Origin: Novosphingobium sp.
Lineage (GTDB): Bacteria; Pseudomonadota; Alphaproteobacteria; Sphingomonadales; Sphingomonadaceae
NCBI RefSeq assembly: GCF_019748365.1
Contig: NZ_JAIEPN010000091.1
Location: 23,025-87,024, forward strand
Length of the DNA stretch: 64,000 nt
Direction: 5' to 3'
In this document: positions 8,972-18,906 of the stretch, one piece after another
Position numbering within the stretch: the stretch's first letter is position 1
How the letters are laid out: each line of letters starts with the position of its first letter
The notes under the pieces: model-generated
What the model was told of the DNA's origin: nothing
What the model saw: the letters and a program-made list of their open reading frames with translations, nothing else
Database searches by the model: none
Made by a program: the position numbers and the translations under genes

Positions 8972-9571
8972 TCAGCCGAGCATCTCCTCGATCTGGCCAA
9001 GGCGTTCCTTGCCGAAGAACATCTCGCCTTCCACGAAGAAGGTCGGGATACCGAAAGCCCCGCGATCGACGGCGGCCTGCGTGTTGGCTGCGAGCCGGTC
9101 CTTCACCGCAGCGGACTGGGCGCCCTCTGCCAGCGCGGCGGCGGGAAGGCCGGCCGCGGCCATCACCGCCTCGACGGCGGCGCTGTCGGAAGGATCGAGC
9201 CCCTCCTCCCAGACCGCGCGGAGAAAGGCTTCCGCACATGGCTCGCCGCAGCCGAGATCGATGGCGGCGAGCAGCAGGCGCAGAAGTTCGACCGAGCGGA
9301 ACGGGAACGCCGGATTCATGCGGAACTTCGTGAGGCCGTGGCGGGCGATGAAGCGCTGCATTTCCAGCTGGGCATAGGCGTTCTTGCCCTTGATCTCGGC
9401 ATCGCGAATGAAAGGCGGCGCATTGCCGGTGAGCTTGTGCATGCCGCCGAGGAGCGTCGGTATAATCGTGATCGTTGCCCCCTTGCGGGCGGCAAGCGCC
9501 TTAAGCGGCCACCAGGCGAGATAGCCGTTGGGGCTGACGAAATCGAAGATGAACTCGATGGTCTTGGTCAT
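8972..9571 (-). CDS. 2-hydroxychromene-2-carboxylate isomerase-like (DsbA/GST-kappa family) protein
   Basis: This is a 199-residue thioredoxin-fold protein of the HCCA isomerase/GST kappa family, whose known members isomerise aromatic catabolites using glutathione. The start is set at ATG 9571 rather than the much longer ORF, because the upstream SDR stop lies only 1 base away and the fold begins at once (FIFDFVSPNGYLAW). Ser13 of the SPN motif matches the glutathione-contacting serine of the family, and there is no CxxC. The C-terminal GAFGIPTFFVEGEMFFGKERL is the standard cis-proline end. It sits in a two-gene operon with the SDR; the substrate is not evident. Confidence 0.88.
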   Translation of the reverse strand: MTKTIEFIFDFVSPNGYLAWWPLKALAARKGATITIIPTLLGGMHKLTGNAPPFIRDAEIKGKNAYAQLEMQRFIARHGLTKFRMNPAFPFRSVELLRLLLAAIDLGCGEPCAEAFLRAVWEEGLDPSDSAAVEAVMAAAGLPAAALAEGAQSAAVKDRLAANTQAAVDRGAFGIPTFFVEGEMFFGKERLGQIEEMLG

Positions 9572-9572
9572 G

Positions 9573-10316
9573 TCAGAAGCGCTCCTGCCAGGGGCGAAGG
9601 TCAAGCTCGTGCGTCCAGGACGAGCGGGGTTGCTGGTGCAGCCAGACGAAAGCCTCGGCGGCATCTTCGGGCTTGAGCACCGAGTCTTCAGCCAGCAGCG
9701 GCGCGACATCCTCCACCCGCGAGCGCAGGAAAGTGCCATCGATCGCGCCGTCGCAGACCACGTGGGCGACATGGAGGCCTTCGGGGCCCAGTTCGCGCGC
9801 CATCGACTGGGCAATAGCGCGCAGGCCGTGCTTGGCGGCCGCGAAGGCAGCAAAGCCTGCCCCGCCGCGCAGCGAGCCGGTGGCGCCGGTGAAGAGAATC
9901 GTGCCTGCCCCACGCGGCGCCATCACACGCGCTGCCTCTCGCCCGGCAAGGAAGCCCGCAAAGCAGGCCATTTCCCAGACCTTGGTGAAGACGCGCGAGG
10001 TCGTCTCGCGGATGCCGAAGCGGACATTGGCGCCGATGTTGAACACGGTGACGGCAATGGGGCCAATTTCGCGCTCGATCCGGTCGAACAGGGCCACGGT
10101 TTCCTCTTCGGAGCGGGCATCAACGCCAAAGGCATGCGCCGCGCCGCCAGTGGCGCGAATCTCGGCGCAGAGCGCTTCGAGCTGATCCAGATGGCGAGCG
10201 CGGCGGGTAACGCAGACGGTAAGGCCGGTGCGCGCGAAGGCCCGCGCGATGGCGCCGCCCAGACCGTCGCCCGCACCGATGACGAGGCACACGCCGTTGC
10301 TGGCTGGTTCGCTCAA
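9573..10316 (-). CDS. Short-chain dehydrogenase/reductase family protein (Tyr replaced by Phe)
   Basis: This is an NAD(P)-binding SDR-fold protein. TTG 10316 is chosen as start because AGGGAGAG precedes it by about 6 bases and the fold begins immediately; the ORF track extends to 10364. Length is 247 residues. The cofactor motif is GAGDGLGGAI near residue 10. The catalytic YxxxK is replaced by FAAAK (in GFAAFAAAKHGLRA), so the usual proton-donor tyrosine is absent. Downstream ARELGPEGLHVAHVV identifies an SDR subgroup in which I believe this Phe is common. It precedes the isomerase by 1 base and is divergent from the nitrilase. Confidence 0.85.
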   Translation of the reverse strand: MSEPASNGVCLVIGAGDGLGGAIARAFARTGLTVCVTRRARHLDQLEALCAEIRATGGAAHAFGVDARSEEETVALFDRIEREIGPIAVTVFNIGANVRFGIRETTSRVFTKVWEMACFAGFLAGREAARVMAPRGAGTILFTGATGSLRGGAGFAAFAAAKHGLRAIAQSMARELGPEGLHVAHVVCDGAIDGTFLRSRVEDVAPLLAEDSVLKPEDAAEAFVWLHQQPRSSWTHELDLRPWQERF

Positions 10317-10411
10317 GACGCTCTCCCTTTCCTCTGTTGGCATTCTTCGTACCGCGCAGAACATGAAGTTAGCAATCGCCCGAGCGAAAGGCCGCTGCTA
10401 GATTGCGCACC

Positions 10412-11355
10412 ATGAGCAACTCTCCCTTTCGCGCCGCTGTTGTGCAAGCGGCATCCGATCCCGCAGGCAGCGCAGCATCCGCCGCCAAGGCTGCCCGTTT
10501 GATCGTCGAAGCCGGAGCTGCGGGCGCGCGGCTGGCGGTGTTTCCCGAAGCCTTCATCGGCGGCTACCCAAGGGAGCACGGTTTGGCGCGCCGATCGGGC
10601 TGCGGCTGCCGGAAGGACGCGAGGCTTATGCGCGGTACCATGCCGCATCCGTAGCGCTGGACGGGCCGGAGATCGCGGCTGTGCGTGAGGCGGCGGGGGC
10701 CGCAGGCATGGTCGTGGTGATCGGCGTGATCGAGCGCCTCGGCTCGACGCTCTATTGCACCGCGCTGATCATCGACGGGACGGCGGGCACCATGGCGCAC
10801 CATCGCAAGCTGATGCCGACCGCTGCCGAGCGCCTTGTCTGGGGCTTCGGCGATGGCCCCACCCTGCCCGCTGTGGAGACCGCGCTGGGGACGGTGGGCG
10901 CGGTGATCTGCTGGGAAAACTACATGCCGATGCTGCGCATGGCGATGTATGGGCAAGGCGTGACACTCTACTGCGCGCCGACAGCGGACGACCGCGACGG
11001 CTGGGTTTCAACCATGCGCCATATCGCGCTGGAGGGGCGCTGCCACGTGCTCTCCGCCTGCCAGTTCCTGCGGCGGCGCGATCTGCCCGAGGGGCAGGAA
11101 TGCGTGCTGGGCGAGGATCCCGATACCGTGCTGATGCGCGGCGGCAGCCTGATCATCGGACCGCTGGGTGAAGTGCTGGCAGGCCCAGACTACAGCGGCG
11201 AGACGGTGCTCTATGCCGAGATCGATCCCGCAGAGATTGCCCGCGCGCGCTATGATTTCGACGCGGTGGGGCATTACTCGCGGCCCGATGTTTTCCGCCT
11301 CACGGTGGACAGGCGCGCCAAGCCGGCGGTGGCGTGGATCGAGGACGAAGCCTGA
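10412..11355 (+). pseudogene. Nitrilase-family C-N hydrolase, broken by a one-base deletion
   Basis: Two ORFs in different frames (start 10412; continuing in the frame of the 10681-11355 ORF) together encode one nitrilase. Frame 2 reads LAVFPEAFIGGYP and frame 1 resumes KGARFGAPIGLRLPEGREAY, so the shift lies at 10567-10570, where TACCCAAG probably lost one C. With one base restored the gene is exactly 315 codons (314 residues), the family size. All three catalytic residues remain: Glu in FPEAF, Lys in HRKLMPT, Cys in VICWENYMP. The type resembles aliphatic/aryl nitrilases. It may be a real inactivating mutation or a sequencing error in a short homopolymer. The stop overlaps the next start (TGATG). 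Confidence 0.85.
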
Positions 11356-11978
11356 TGCACCTCAGGATGGACGCGCTCAGCGGTGCCGAGCGCTACAAGC
11401 TGCTGGCCGGGTCCGTGGTGCCGCGTCCGATTGCGTGGGTTTCGACGCGGTCTGCGGCGGGCGTGGGCAATGTCGCGCCCTACAGCTTCTTCAACATGAT
11501 ATCGGCCGCGCCGCCGCTGGTGGTGCTGGGCGCGATGCGAGGGAGCGGTGGCGGCCTCAAGGATACGGCGGCCAACATTCTGGAAACGCAGGAATTCGTC
11601 GTCAATCTGGTGAGCGAGCCGATGCTCGAGGCGATGAACGTGACTTGCGTGGATGCGCCGCCCGAAGTCGATGAGGCGATGCTTGCGGGCCTCGAGATGA
11701 GCCCGAGCGAACTTGTTGCGCCGCCGCGCATCGCAGGGGCTCCGGTGAGCCTCGAATGCAGGCTCTATCAGGCCATCGACGCGCCGCCGGGCAGCACGAT
11801 CATTCTCGGCGAAGTCATGGCGATGACGATTGACGACCGCTTCGTCGATCCTTCGAACCTGCGGCCCGATCCGGTGGCGATGCAGCTGATGGGCCGGGTT
11901 CACGGCGTGGGCGGCTATACCCGGATCCAGACCGACCGGGCGCTGGAAAGGCCCGTCTATCGTCCCGGAACAATTTGA
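11355..11978 (+). CDS. Flavin reductase-like (FMN-binding split-barrel) protein
   Basis: This 207-residue protein starts at ATG 11355, sharing one base with the nitrilase stop. The sequence SVVPRPIAWVSTRSAAGVGNVAPYSFFNMISAAPPLV is diagnostic of the flavin-reductase-like / DIM6-NTAB family that binds FMN. Members act as flavin reductases for two-component monooxygenases or as stand-alone flavoproteins. Coupling to a nitrilase suggests a catabolic operon for a nitrile or related nitrogen compound; this is inference. The stop codon at 11976-11978 touches the regulatory site of the next operon. Confidence 0.85.
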   Translation: MHLRMDALSGAERYKLLAGSVVPRPIAWVSTRSAAGVGNVAPYSFFNMISAAPPLVVLGAMRGSGGGLKDTAANILETQEFVVNLVSEPMLEAMNVTCVDAPPEVDEAMLAGLEMSPSELVAPPRIAGAPVSLECRLYQAIDAPPGSTIILGEVMAMTIDDRFVDPSNLRPDPVAMQLMGRVHGVGGYTRIQTDRALERPVYRPGTI

Positions 11979-11993
11979 TTCACTCGATTGAAT
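11978..11993 (+). promoter_or_regulatory. Probable LacI-family operator 1 (MFS-galactosidase operon)
   Basis: ATTCACTCGATTGAAT pairs at 7 of 8 positions about a central CG step, the layout of LacI-family operators. It lies 64 bases before the permease start. The right half CGATTGAATCA is identical to the site ahead of the TonB receptor (26504-26519), and the core also appears ahead of the GH68 gene (17736-17751). A TTGAAT hexamer inside the site could be the -35 element, with a weak TAGACG 17 bases on, so bound repressor would block the promoter. The assignment to the LacI at 19768-20766 is inference. Confidence 0.6.
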
Positions 11994-12056
11994 CATTCTG
12001 TTTGCTAGGGTAGACGGTCACAAAGGCTCCAATGAGAGTCGTGCGGGAGAGTACCG

Positions 12057-13478
12057 TTGAGCGTGACCCATTCCCAAGGAAACGAGCGGACCCCGGCCCA
12101 GCGCAAGCCGATCCTCCCGCTTCTGCGCGTCATCGAGATGAACCTCGGGTTCCTCGGCCTGCAGTTCAGTTTCGGGCTGCAACAGGGCAACATGGTGCCG
12201 ATCTATTCCTGGCTCGGCGCGGATGAGTCGAACCTGCCGATCCTGCAACTGGCGGGACCCATGACAGGCTTGCTGATCCAGCCGCTGGTGGGCGCGCTTT
12301 CCGACCGGACCAACTCGCGCTTCGGCCGGCGCACGCCCTATTTCCTGATCGGCGCGGTGATGTGCAGCCTTGGTCTGCTGTTCATGCCGTTTTCCGCCAG
12401 CATCCTGATGGCGGCGAGCCTGCTGTGGCTGCTCGACGCCGGCAACAACATCACGATGGAACCCTACCGCGCCTATGTGAGCGACCGGCTGGACGAGAGC
12501 CAGCACGAGATCGGCTATCTCAGCCAGAGTGCGTTCACTGGCCTTGCGCAGTGCCTGGCGTTCCTTTCGCCTTCGATCCTCGTCTACTGGGTGGGGATCG
12601 ACCGCAATGCGGTGGATGCACACAATATCCCGACGATCACGCATATCTCGTTCATGGTGGGCGCGGTGCTTTCGATCACCACGATCCTGTGGTCGATCTG
12701 GCGCGTGCCCGAATTGCCGCTGAGCGAGGACGAGAAGGCCCGCATCGCTGCCGCGCCGCGCTCTGCAGGTGCAACGCTTGGTGAAATCGGCCGCGCCATC
12801 GTGGAAATGCCGCAAGCCATGCGCTCGATGGCGTGGATGAGCCTGTTCCAGTGGTACGGCTTCTCGATCTACTGGTCCTACAGCGCGCTTTCGATCGGGC
12901 GGTCGATCTACGATACTGCTGACAAATCGAGCGAGGCGTTTCGCGCAGCCGTGCTGACAACGCAGCAGCTGGGCGCGTTCTACAACCTCGTCGGCTTTGC
13001 GGCGGCGCTGGCCATGGTGCCGATCTCGCGCGCACTCGGTGCTTCGCGCGTGCACATGGCCTGCCTTGCCGCGGGTGGGATCGGGATGGTCGCGCTTGCC
13101 CACGTGGCGAGCACGCCCTCCGCGCCCGGCGCGCTGTTTTCCGCACTGGCGATGCCGGACCTTGGCAGCCACACCCCGCTGCTGCTCATCGCGGTGACGC
13201 TGGGCCTTGCCTGGGCGAGCATCATGGGCAACCCCTACATCATCCTCGCAGGCTCGATCCCACCCGAGCGGACGGGGGTCTATATGGGCATTTTCAACAT
13301 GATGATCGTGATCCCGATGCTGCTCAACGGGGTGACGTTCGGCTGGATCTACAACCATGTGCTGGGGGCGGACCCGCGCAATGCGCTGAGCTTTGCCGGT
13401 GCGCTGCTGGTCATGGCCGCAATCACCATGCTGCGCGTGCCCGATCCGCGCAAGGCGGCAGGGCTGGCGCATGCCTGA
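12057..13478 (+). CDS. MFS sugar permease
   Basis: This 473-residue major facilitator protein has about 12 membrane helices and resembles the sucrose/maltose permeases found in TonB-type sugar loci. The start is TTG 12057 behind GGGAGAG; a GTG at 12063 is possible. Features seen: the loop 2-3 signature GALSDRTNSRFGRRTPYFLIG, and the helix with DAGNNITMEPYRAYVSD, similar to the GPH/sucrose-symporter group. It probably moves the oligosaccharide from periplasm to cytoplasm, handing it to the alpha-galactosidase. The last 8 bases overlap the galactosidase start (ATGCCTGA). Operator 1 lies just upstream. Confidence 0.88.
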   Translation: MSVTHSQGNERTPAQRKPILPLLRVIEMNLGFLGLQFSFGLQQGNMVPIYSWLGADESNLPILQLAGPMTGLLIQPLVGALSDRTNSRFGRRTPYFLIGAVMCSLGLLFMPFSASILMAASLLWLLDAGNNITMEPYRAYVSDRLDESQHEIGYLSQSAFTGLAQCLAFLSPSILVYWVGIDRNAVDAHNIPTITHISFMVGAVLSITTILWSIWRVPELPLSEDEKARIAAAPRSAGATLGEIGRAIVEMPQAMRSMAWMSLFQWYGFSIYWSYSALSIGRSIYDTADKSSEAFRAAVLTTQQLGAFYNLVGFAAALAMVPISRALGASRVHMACLAAGGIGMVALAHVASTPSAPGALFSALAMPDLGSHTPLLLIAVTLGLAWASIMGNPYIILAGSIPPERTGVYMGIFNMMIVIPMLLNGVTFGWIYNHVLGADPRNALSFAGALLVMAAITMLRVPDPRKAAGLAHA

Positions 13479-15534
13479 GCGCGCGCCCCGGATCATCGCC
13501 CTGGAAAGCCCGGGATGCAGCGCCGTGTGGGAGCTCCCTCCCGGCGAAGCGCCGCTGTGGCGCTACTGGGGGCCGCGCCTGCCCGATGGCGCGCGCCCTT
13601 CTGCACCTCTGCGCAGTGAACGGCCGGAACCCAGTTTCTCGCTCCATTTCGACCAGCCGCTGACGGTGTTTCCTGGCTTCGGCATGGGCTGGTTCGGGCA
13701 AAGCGCGCTGCTGGCAGATCGCGGCGGGCAGGGCTGGTCGTTTCAGGCGAGCGAATGCGAGGTCGAGCAGCCGGACGCGCAGACCGTGCGCTTCGTGCTG
13801 CACGATGCAGTGGCCAGGATCGCGGTGACGACGAGCTACACGCTCGATCCCGCGACCGATGTGATGACCGTGCGCACCGCGCTTTCCAACGAAGGCGCCG
13901 CGCCGCTCCACGTGCACTGGCTGGCCGCCGCCGCACTGCCGTTGCCGGAAGACGCGGCGGAGGTCCATTCGCTCGCCGGGCGGCACAATTCGGAATTCGT
14001 GCCGGTGCGCGATCCCCTCACCCGCAGTATCTGGCGGCGCGAGAACCGGCGCGGGCTGACCTCGCACGATTGCTTCCCCGGTGCGGTGGCGACCTGCGCG
14101 GACGGCAGTGCCTATGGCGCGCAGATCGCGTGGTCGGGCAACCACGTGCAGACGATCGAGTGGATCGACGACGGACGCTGGCAGTGGCAGCTCGGCGAAT
14201 GGCTCGCGCCGGGCGAGGCTATCCTTGCGCCCGGCGCGGTGCTGCAGAGCCCCGAAGTGCTGGCGACCGCCTCCGCCGAAGGGCCAAACGGCGTGGCGCA
14301 CGCCTTCCACCGCGGCGTCCGCGCACGGATGACATGGCCGGGCGGCGCGGCTGGCGCGGCCAAGCGCCCGGTGCATATCAACACCTGGGAAGGCTTCTAC
14401 TTCAAGCACGACGAAGCCGCGCTGATGGATCTGGCGCGGGCAGCGGCGAGCATCGGGATCGAGCGCTTCGTGCTGGATGACGGCTGGTTCGGGAAGCGCG
14501 ACGACGACACCTCCTCGCTCGGCGACTGGACCGTAGACAAGCGCAAGTATCCGCGCGGGCTGGGTCCGCTGGCGAAGACGGTGACCGACCTTGGCATGGA
14601 ATTCGGCCTCTGGGTCGAGCCCGAGATGGTCAACCGCAACAGCGAGCTTTATCGTCGCCATCCCGACTGGGCGCTGCACGTAGATGGTCGCCCGCTGCTC
14701 GAGGCGCGCAACCAGCTGGTCCTCGATCTCGCACGGCCCGAAGTCAGCGCCTATCTGTTCGATGCGATCGCGGCGCTGCTGCGCGAGTTGCCGATCGGCT
14801 ACCTCAAGTGGGACCACAACCGCGATCTCGTCCATGCCGGAAACGAGCCGCATTACCGCGCGCAAGTGCTGGCGACTTATGCTTTGATGGACCGCCTGCG
14901 GGCTGCTTTCCCCAATGTGGAGATCGAAGCCTGCGCCGGCGGTGGCGGGCGGATCGATGCGGGGATCATAAAGCGCACGCACCGCTTCTGGACCAGCGAC
15001 TGCATCGACGCGGTCTCGCGCGCGCAGATGCAGCGCGGCTTCCTCCAGTTCATGCCCCCCGAAGTGATGGGCAGCCACGTGGGTGCAAGCCCGGCGCATT
15101 CGACCGGGCGCTCGCAATCGATGGCCTTCCGCTGCGGCGTTGCGCTGCCGGGGCATTTCGGCGTGGAGCTTGATGCGCGAAAGCTGGGCGAGACCGAGCG
15201 CAAGGAGCTGATGGCCGGGATCGCGCGCTACAAAGCCCTTCGCGAACGCCTGCATCAGGGGCGCGTGTGGATGGGCGAGGTCGGCGACGGCGTGGTGTGG
15301 CAGGCCCATGGCTCTGCCGAGGACATGGTCGTGCTGGTGACCCGCACGCAGCCCACCACGATGCGCCATCAGCCCAACCTCAGGCTGCCGATGGCACTGC
15401 CCGGACGCACGTATACGATTGCGTCCGAAAAGGGCGAGCTCGCGAGCATGGACGGTGGCTGGCTCAGCCGCGTAGGCATGGCCGTCCCGCCGCTTCCCGG
15501 CGAGGCGGTTCTGGTGCTTGAGGTGCGTTCATGA
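13471..15534 (+). CDS. Alpha-galactosidase, GH36
   Basis: This enzyme hydrolyses terminal alpha-1,6-galactosides such as raffinose, stachyose or melibiose. ATG 13471, overlapping the permease stop, replaces the longer track start and gives 687 residues without a signal peptide, so it should act in the cytoplasm. Domain order fits GH36: an N-terminal beta-sandwich, then a TIM barrel with [19 protein letters not shown], the nucleophile Asp448 in YLKWDHNRD and the acid/base Asp510 in [11 protein letters not shown], then a C-terminal beta domain. It is followed by galT with an ATGA overlap. With raffinose the products would be galactose (to GalK/GalT) and sucrose (to the GH68 enzyme). Confidence 0.94.
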   Translation: MPERAPRIIALESPGCSAVWELPPGEAPLWRYWGPRLPDGARPSAPLRSERPEPSFSLHFDQPLTVFPGFGMGWFGQSALLADRGGQGWSFQASECEVEQPDAQTVRFVLHDAVARIAVTTSYTLDPATDVMTVRTALSNEGAAPLHVHWLAAAALPLPEDAAEVHSLAGRHNSEFVPVRDPLTRSIWRRENRRGLTSHDCFPGAVATCADGSAYGAQIAWSGNHVQTIEWIDDGRWQWQLGEWLAPGEAILAPGAVLQSPEVLATASAEGPNGVAHAFHRGVRARMTWPGGAAGAAKRPVHINTWEGFYFKHDEAALMDLARAAASIGIERFVLDDGWFGKRDDDTSSLGDWTVDKRKYPRGLGPLAKTVTDLGMEFGLWVEPEMVNRNSELYRRHPDWALHVDGRPLLEARNQLVLDLARPEVSAYLFDAIAALLRELPIGYLKWDHNRDLVHAGNEPHYRAQVLATYALMDRLRAAFPNVEIEACAGGGGRIDAGIIKRTHRFWTSDCIDAVSRAQMQRGFLQFMPPEVMGSHVGASPAHSTGRSQSMAFRCGVALPGHFGVELDARKLGETERKELMAGIARYKALRERLHQGRVWMGEVGDGVVWQAHGSAEDMVVLVTRTQPTTMRHQPNLRLPMALPGRTYTIASEKGELASMDGGWLSRVGMAVPPLPGEAVLVLEVRS

Positions 15535-16565
15535 GTTTCGATCCGGCCGAACATCCCCATCGGCGTTACGACCCGTTGAGCGACACCTGGCTGCTCGTCT
15601 CCCCGCACCGCGCCAAACGGCCGTGGCAGGGGGCGGAGGAAGTGCCGGATACGACCCGCCCGCCCGCGCACGATCCCGGTTGCTATCTCTGCGCCGGCAA
15701 CACGCGGGTGAACGGGGAGCGCAATCCGGACTACACCGGGCCTTACGTGTTCCGGAACGATTTCGCGGCGCTGCTGCCCGATACCCCTGCGCCCGACATG
15801 GGCAGCGGGCTGTTCCGCGCCGAGCAGGCGACGGGCGAGGCAAGGGTGATCTGCTTTTCGCCCGACCATGGCCGCACCCTGCCCGAGCTTTCGGATGACG
15901 AGCGCCGCGCGGTGATCGATTGCTGGTGCACCGAGGCGGCGGACCTTGGACAGCGCTACAGCGTGGTTTCGATCTTCGAGAACAAGGGCGCGATGATGGG
16001 CTGCTCCAACCCGCATCCGCACGGGCAGGTCTGGGCGACAAGCCATGTGCCGCAACTGATCGCGACCGAGGACCGCACCCAGGCGGCCTGGCTGGCGAAC
16101 ACGGGCCGGCCGATGCTGGCCGAACTGGTCGATGCAGAAGCCGATGGCCCGCGCGTGGTCTGCGCGAGCGAGCACTGGCTCGCCATCGTCCCGTTCTGGG
16201 CGGTCTGGCCGTTCGAGACGCTGCTGCTGCCGCGTTTCGATGTGGCGCGGCTGCCGGACCTTTCAGCCGATCAGCGCGCCGATCTGGCGGGTATCCTTGG
16301 CGATCTCACCACGCGCTATGACAACCTGTTCCAGTGCTCCTTCCCCTATTCGATGGGATGGCATGGCGCGCCGTTCGGGCAGGAGCCGAGCGCGCACTGG
16401 CGCCTTCACGCGCATTTCTATCCGCCGTTGCTGCGCTCGGCCTCCGTGCGCAAGTTCATGGCGGGGTTCGAGATTCTGGCAGAAACGCAGCGCGACCTGA
16501 CCGCCGAGCAAGCTGCGGAACGGCTGCGCGCCTGTGGCGGTGCACATTTCCGGAGCGGCACATGA
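15531..16565 (+). CDS. galT: Galactose-1-phosphate uridylyltransferase
   Basis: GalT exchanges UMP between UDP-glucose and galactose-1-phosphate in the Leloir pathway. The 344 residues include the active-site HPHGQ motif with nucleophilic His164 and the N-terminal [23 protein letters not shown]. An early CYLCAGN pair of cysteines and later histidines ([11 protein letters not shown]) match the metal-binding family pattern. It overlaps both the galactosidase and galK through ATGA junctions, so the four genes from the permease on are one transcription unit. No galE is present in the window, so UDP-galactose epimerisation must be encoded elsewhere. Confidence 0.96.
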   Translation: MSFDPAEHPHRRYDPLSDTWLLVSPHRAKRPWQGAEEVPDTTRPPAHDPGCYLCAGNTRVNGERNPDYTGPYVFRNDFAALLPDTPAPDMGSGLFRAEQATGEARVICFSPDHGRTLPELSDDERRAVIDCWCTEAADLGQRYSVVSIFENKGAMMGCSNPHPHGQVWATSHVPQLIATEDRTQAAWLANTGRPMLAELVDAEADGPRVVCASEHWLAIVPFWAVWPFETLLLPRFDVARLPDLSADQRADLAGILGDLTTRYDNLFQCSFPYSMGWHGAPFGQEPSAHWRLHAHFYPPLLRSASVRKFMAGFEILAETQRDLTAEQAAERLRACGGAHFRSGT

Positions 16566-17698
16566 ACCTGGCGATGGCAGACCCGGCGACCGATCTGTTC
16601 GGGGCACCGCCCGCGCTGGTGGTACGCGCACCGGGGCGGGTGAACCTGATTGGCGAGCACACCGACTACAACGACGGCTTCGTGCTGCCGGTGGCAATCA
16701 GCGTCGAGACCCGAGTCGCCGCAAGACCGCGCGGCGACCGGCGCATCCGTGTGATCGCCAGCGACTTCGGCAGCGCCGTGGCCGAGTGGGAGCTCGATGC
16801 CCCCTATGCAGCCAACCCTTCCGCGCCCTGGGCCGACTATATCCGCGGCATGACTTGCGCGATGATCGCGCGCGGCCACCAGCTGATCGGCGCAGACCTT
16901 GCCGTGAGCGGAACGGTGCCCAAGGGCGCCGGGCTGTCCTCCTCGGCCTCGCTGATGGTCGGCATCGGCCGGGCATTGGCCGAACTGGCGGAGCTCGCCA
17001 TCGCGCCGGCCGAAATCGCGCTGATGGCACAGGCCGGCGAGTGCGACCATGTCGGCATGCGCTGCGGGATCATGGACCAGCTGGCGTCTGCCTGCGGGGT
17101 CAAGGACCACGCGCTGATGATCGATTGCCGCTCGCTCGCGGTGCGCCCGGTCGCGCTGCCGGAGGGCGTCGCGATCCTCATCGTGCATTCGGGGGTCGAG
17201 CGTGGGCTGGTCGAAGGCGCCTACAACGAGCGCCGCGCGCAGTGCGAGGCGGCTGCCGCTGCTGTGGGGGTTTCGGCCTTGCGCGATGCCGATATGGCGA
17301 TGCTGGAAGGCGCCGGGCTCGACCCGCTGACCCTTGCCCGCGCACGCCATGTGGTGACCGAAAACGCGCGGGTTCTCGCCGCAGCGGAAGCGCTTGAAGC
17401 CGGGGATCTGGTGGCGATGGGCGCGCTGATGGCCGCGTCGCACAGCTCGATGCGCGACGACTTCGAGATCACCGTGCCGCGCATCGATGCGCTGGTAGCC
17501 GAATTGCGCGCGCTGATCGGCCCAGAAGGCGGTGCGCGGATGACCGGCGGCGGCTTTGGCGGCGCGGTCGTCGCGCTGTGCCGTGCGGACCGCGCCGATG
17601 CGGTGCTGGCAGGCCTCACCTACCGCAAGCCTGATGGCGGGGCACCGCTGGTGCTGCGCGAAACCGCCTGTGACGGGGCCAACCTCGTCATGAGATAA
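16562..17698 (+). CDS. galK: Galactokinase
   Basis: GalK phosphorylates alpha-D-galactose at C1 with ATP. ATG 16562 overlaps the galT stop and gives 378 residues; the longer track ORF is a read-back into galT. GHMP-kinase landmarks are intact: the galactokinase signature [19 protein letters not shown] near residue 25, the ATP-binding [10 protein letters not shown], and the C-terminal [13 protein letters not shown]. It follows galT directly and is followed by operator 2 and the GH68 gene, so it closes the galactose half of the locus. Confidence 0.96.
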   Translation: MNLAMADPATDLFGAPPALVVRAPGRVNLIGEHTDYNDGFVLPVAISVETRVAARPRGDRRIRVIASDFGSAVAEWELDAPYAANPSAPWADYIRGMTCAMIARGHQLIGADLAVSGTVPKGAGLSSSASLMVGIGRALAELAELAIAPAEIALMAQAGECDHVGMRCGIMDQLASACGVKDHALMIDCRSLAVRPVALPEGVAILIVHSGVERGLVEGAYNERRAQCEAAAAAVGVSALRDADMAMLEGAGLDPLTLARARHVVTENARVLAAAEALEAGDLVAMGALMAASHSSMRDDFEITVPRIDALVAELRALIGPEGGARMTGGGFGGAVVALCRADRADAVLAGLTYRKPDGGAPLVLRETACDGANLVMR

Positions 17699-17735
17699 GT
17701 CCCGCGTCTGTCCCTTTTCGGTGGCTGCCGCTCAA

Positions 17736-17751
17736 TTCCAATCGATTGTTT
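17736..17751 (+). promoter_or_regulatory. Probable LacI-family operator 2 (GH68-fructokinase)
   Basis: A perfect 10-base palindrome CAATCGATTG lies in the galK-GH68 gap, 16 bases before ATG 17767. Aligned on the central CG it matches 12 of 16 positions of the consensus ATTCAATCGATTGAAT drawn from the three sites. No convincing -35/-10 pair is visible, so it could control either a short-leader promoter or read-through from the galactose operon. Confidence 0.5.
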
Positions 17752-17766
17752 CAGGATACCTGCTTG

Positions 17767-18906
17767 ATGTCCGTACTGACTTCCCCGACCACGCACTGGA
17801 CTGGCGAGCACCTTCGCGCGCTGCGACAGGAGCCGTGCCACCAGATCCCGCTGGTCGATGGCAAGACCTTGCGCCACCCGCTGCCAGGCCTCGACTTGTG
17901 GGACCTCTGGCCGCTGCAGCTGGCGGACGGCAGCACGGCCGTGGTCGATGGCTGGACGCTGTGGTTCGTGCTCTCGGCCCCGGCGGGCGAGGACCCCGAG
18001 GCGCGGCACGATATTGTCCGCATCCGCCTGATGGCCGCACGCGGGGACGAATGGCGCGACCACGGCAATGCCCTGCCGGGCGACCTCAATCCCGGCAGCC
18101 GCGAGTGGGCCGGCTCGGCGCTTTATGATCCCGAAACCGCCGCGGTTACCCTCTACTGGACCGCATCGGGGCTGCGCGGGGAAATGCCGCGCACTTTCAC
18201 CCAGCGCATGTTCGAGACGACGGGCACCCTGTCCGGCGACGCCGGCGGCTTCACGGTGGAAGACTGGAGCACCCCGCGCGAAATCGCCGGCGGGCCGATA
18301 CCGCACTATGTGCTGGTGACCGCCTCCGAAGGCGTGCCGGGCATGATCAAGGGCTTCCGCGATCCGGCGCATTTCCGCGATCCCGCTGATGGCGCGGACT
18401 ATCTGCTGTTCACCGGATCACTCAAGGGTTCGGCGAGCCCGTGGAACGGCTGCATCGGCCTGCTGAAGCGCGAGGGTGACAGCTGGGCGGTGCTGCCGCC
18501 ACTGCTGAGCGCCGACGGGCTGAACAACGAGCAGGAGCGGCCGCATATCGTCTTCCACGCTGGACGCTACTACCTGTTCTGGTCGACCCAGCGGAAGGTC
18601 TTTGCGGCGGGCGAACCCAATGGTCCGAACGGGCTTTACGGCATGGTCGCCGAGAGCATGGGAGGCCCCTGGCTGCCTCTCAACGGGAGCGGGCTGGTCG
18701 CAGGCAATCCGCCCGAAGCGCCGGTGCAGACTTATAGCTGGTGGGTCACGCATGAACTCACCGTGCACGGTTTCGTCGATTATCCCAATTCGCTGAAGGG
18801 CAATGACCATGGCGATGCGGCATGGCGGCGGGCCCATTTCGCTGGCGTGCCGGCCCCGGTGTTCCGGCTGGTTCTCGACGGGACCCGCGCGGAAGTCGCA
18901 GCATGA
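17767..18906 (+). CDS. GH68 sucrose-cleaving enzyme (levansucrase/beta-fructofuranosidase family)
   Basis: GH68 enzymes break sucrose to glucose plus a fructosyl unit that goes to water or a growing levan. ATG 17767 (weak AGGA upstream) gives 379 residues; TTG 17746 is the alternative. The catalytic set is complete: nucleophile Asp46 in LWDLWPLQ, stabiliser Asp198 in FRDP, acid/base Glu256 in NNEQERPH. REWAGSA is also typical. There is no signal peptide and the protein is shorter than secreted levansucrases. With a fructokinase fused by ATGA overlap and a permease upstream, it most likely acts as a cytoplasmic sucrose hydrolase. Secretion by another route, as reported for Zymomonas enzymes, cannot be excluded. 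Confidence 0.9.
   Translation: MSVLTSPTTHWTGEHLRALRQEPCHQIPLVDGKTLRHPLPGLDLWDLWPLQLADGSTAVVDGWTLWFVLSAPAGEDPEARHDIVRIRLMAARGDEWRDHGNALPGDLNPGSREWAGSALYDPETAAVTLYWTASGLRGEMPRTFTQRMFETTGTLSGDAGGFTVEDWSTPREIAGGPIPHYVLVTASEGVPGMIKGFRDPAHFRDPADGADYLLFTGSLKGSASPWNGCIGLLKREGDSWAVLPPLLSADGLNNEQERPHIVFHAGRYYLFWSTQRKVFAAGEPNGPNGLYGMVAESMGGPWLPLNGSGLVAGNPPEAPVQTYSWWVTHELTVHGFVDYPNSLKGNDHGDAAWRRAHFAGVPAPVFRLVLDGTRAEVAA

Noticed and set aside
8972-9913. 313-residue start for the isomerase-like protein
   Set aside because: The extra N-terminus is a shadow of the SDR gene; the SDR stop and ATG 9571 are 1 base apart and the thioredoxin fold begins at that ATG.
12018-15369. Long minus-strand ORFs (492 and 648 residues) opposite the permease and alpha-galactosidase
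   Set aside because: They are His/Arg-rich shadow frames of clear plus-strand genes with all catalytic motifs.
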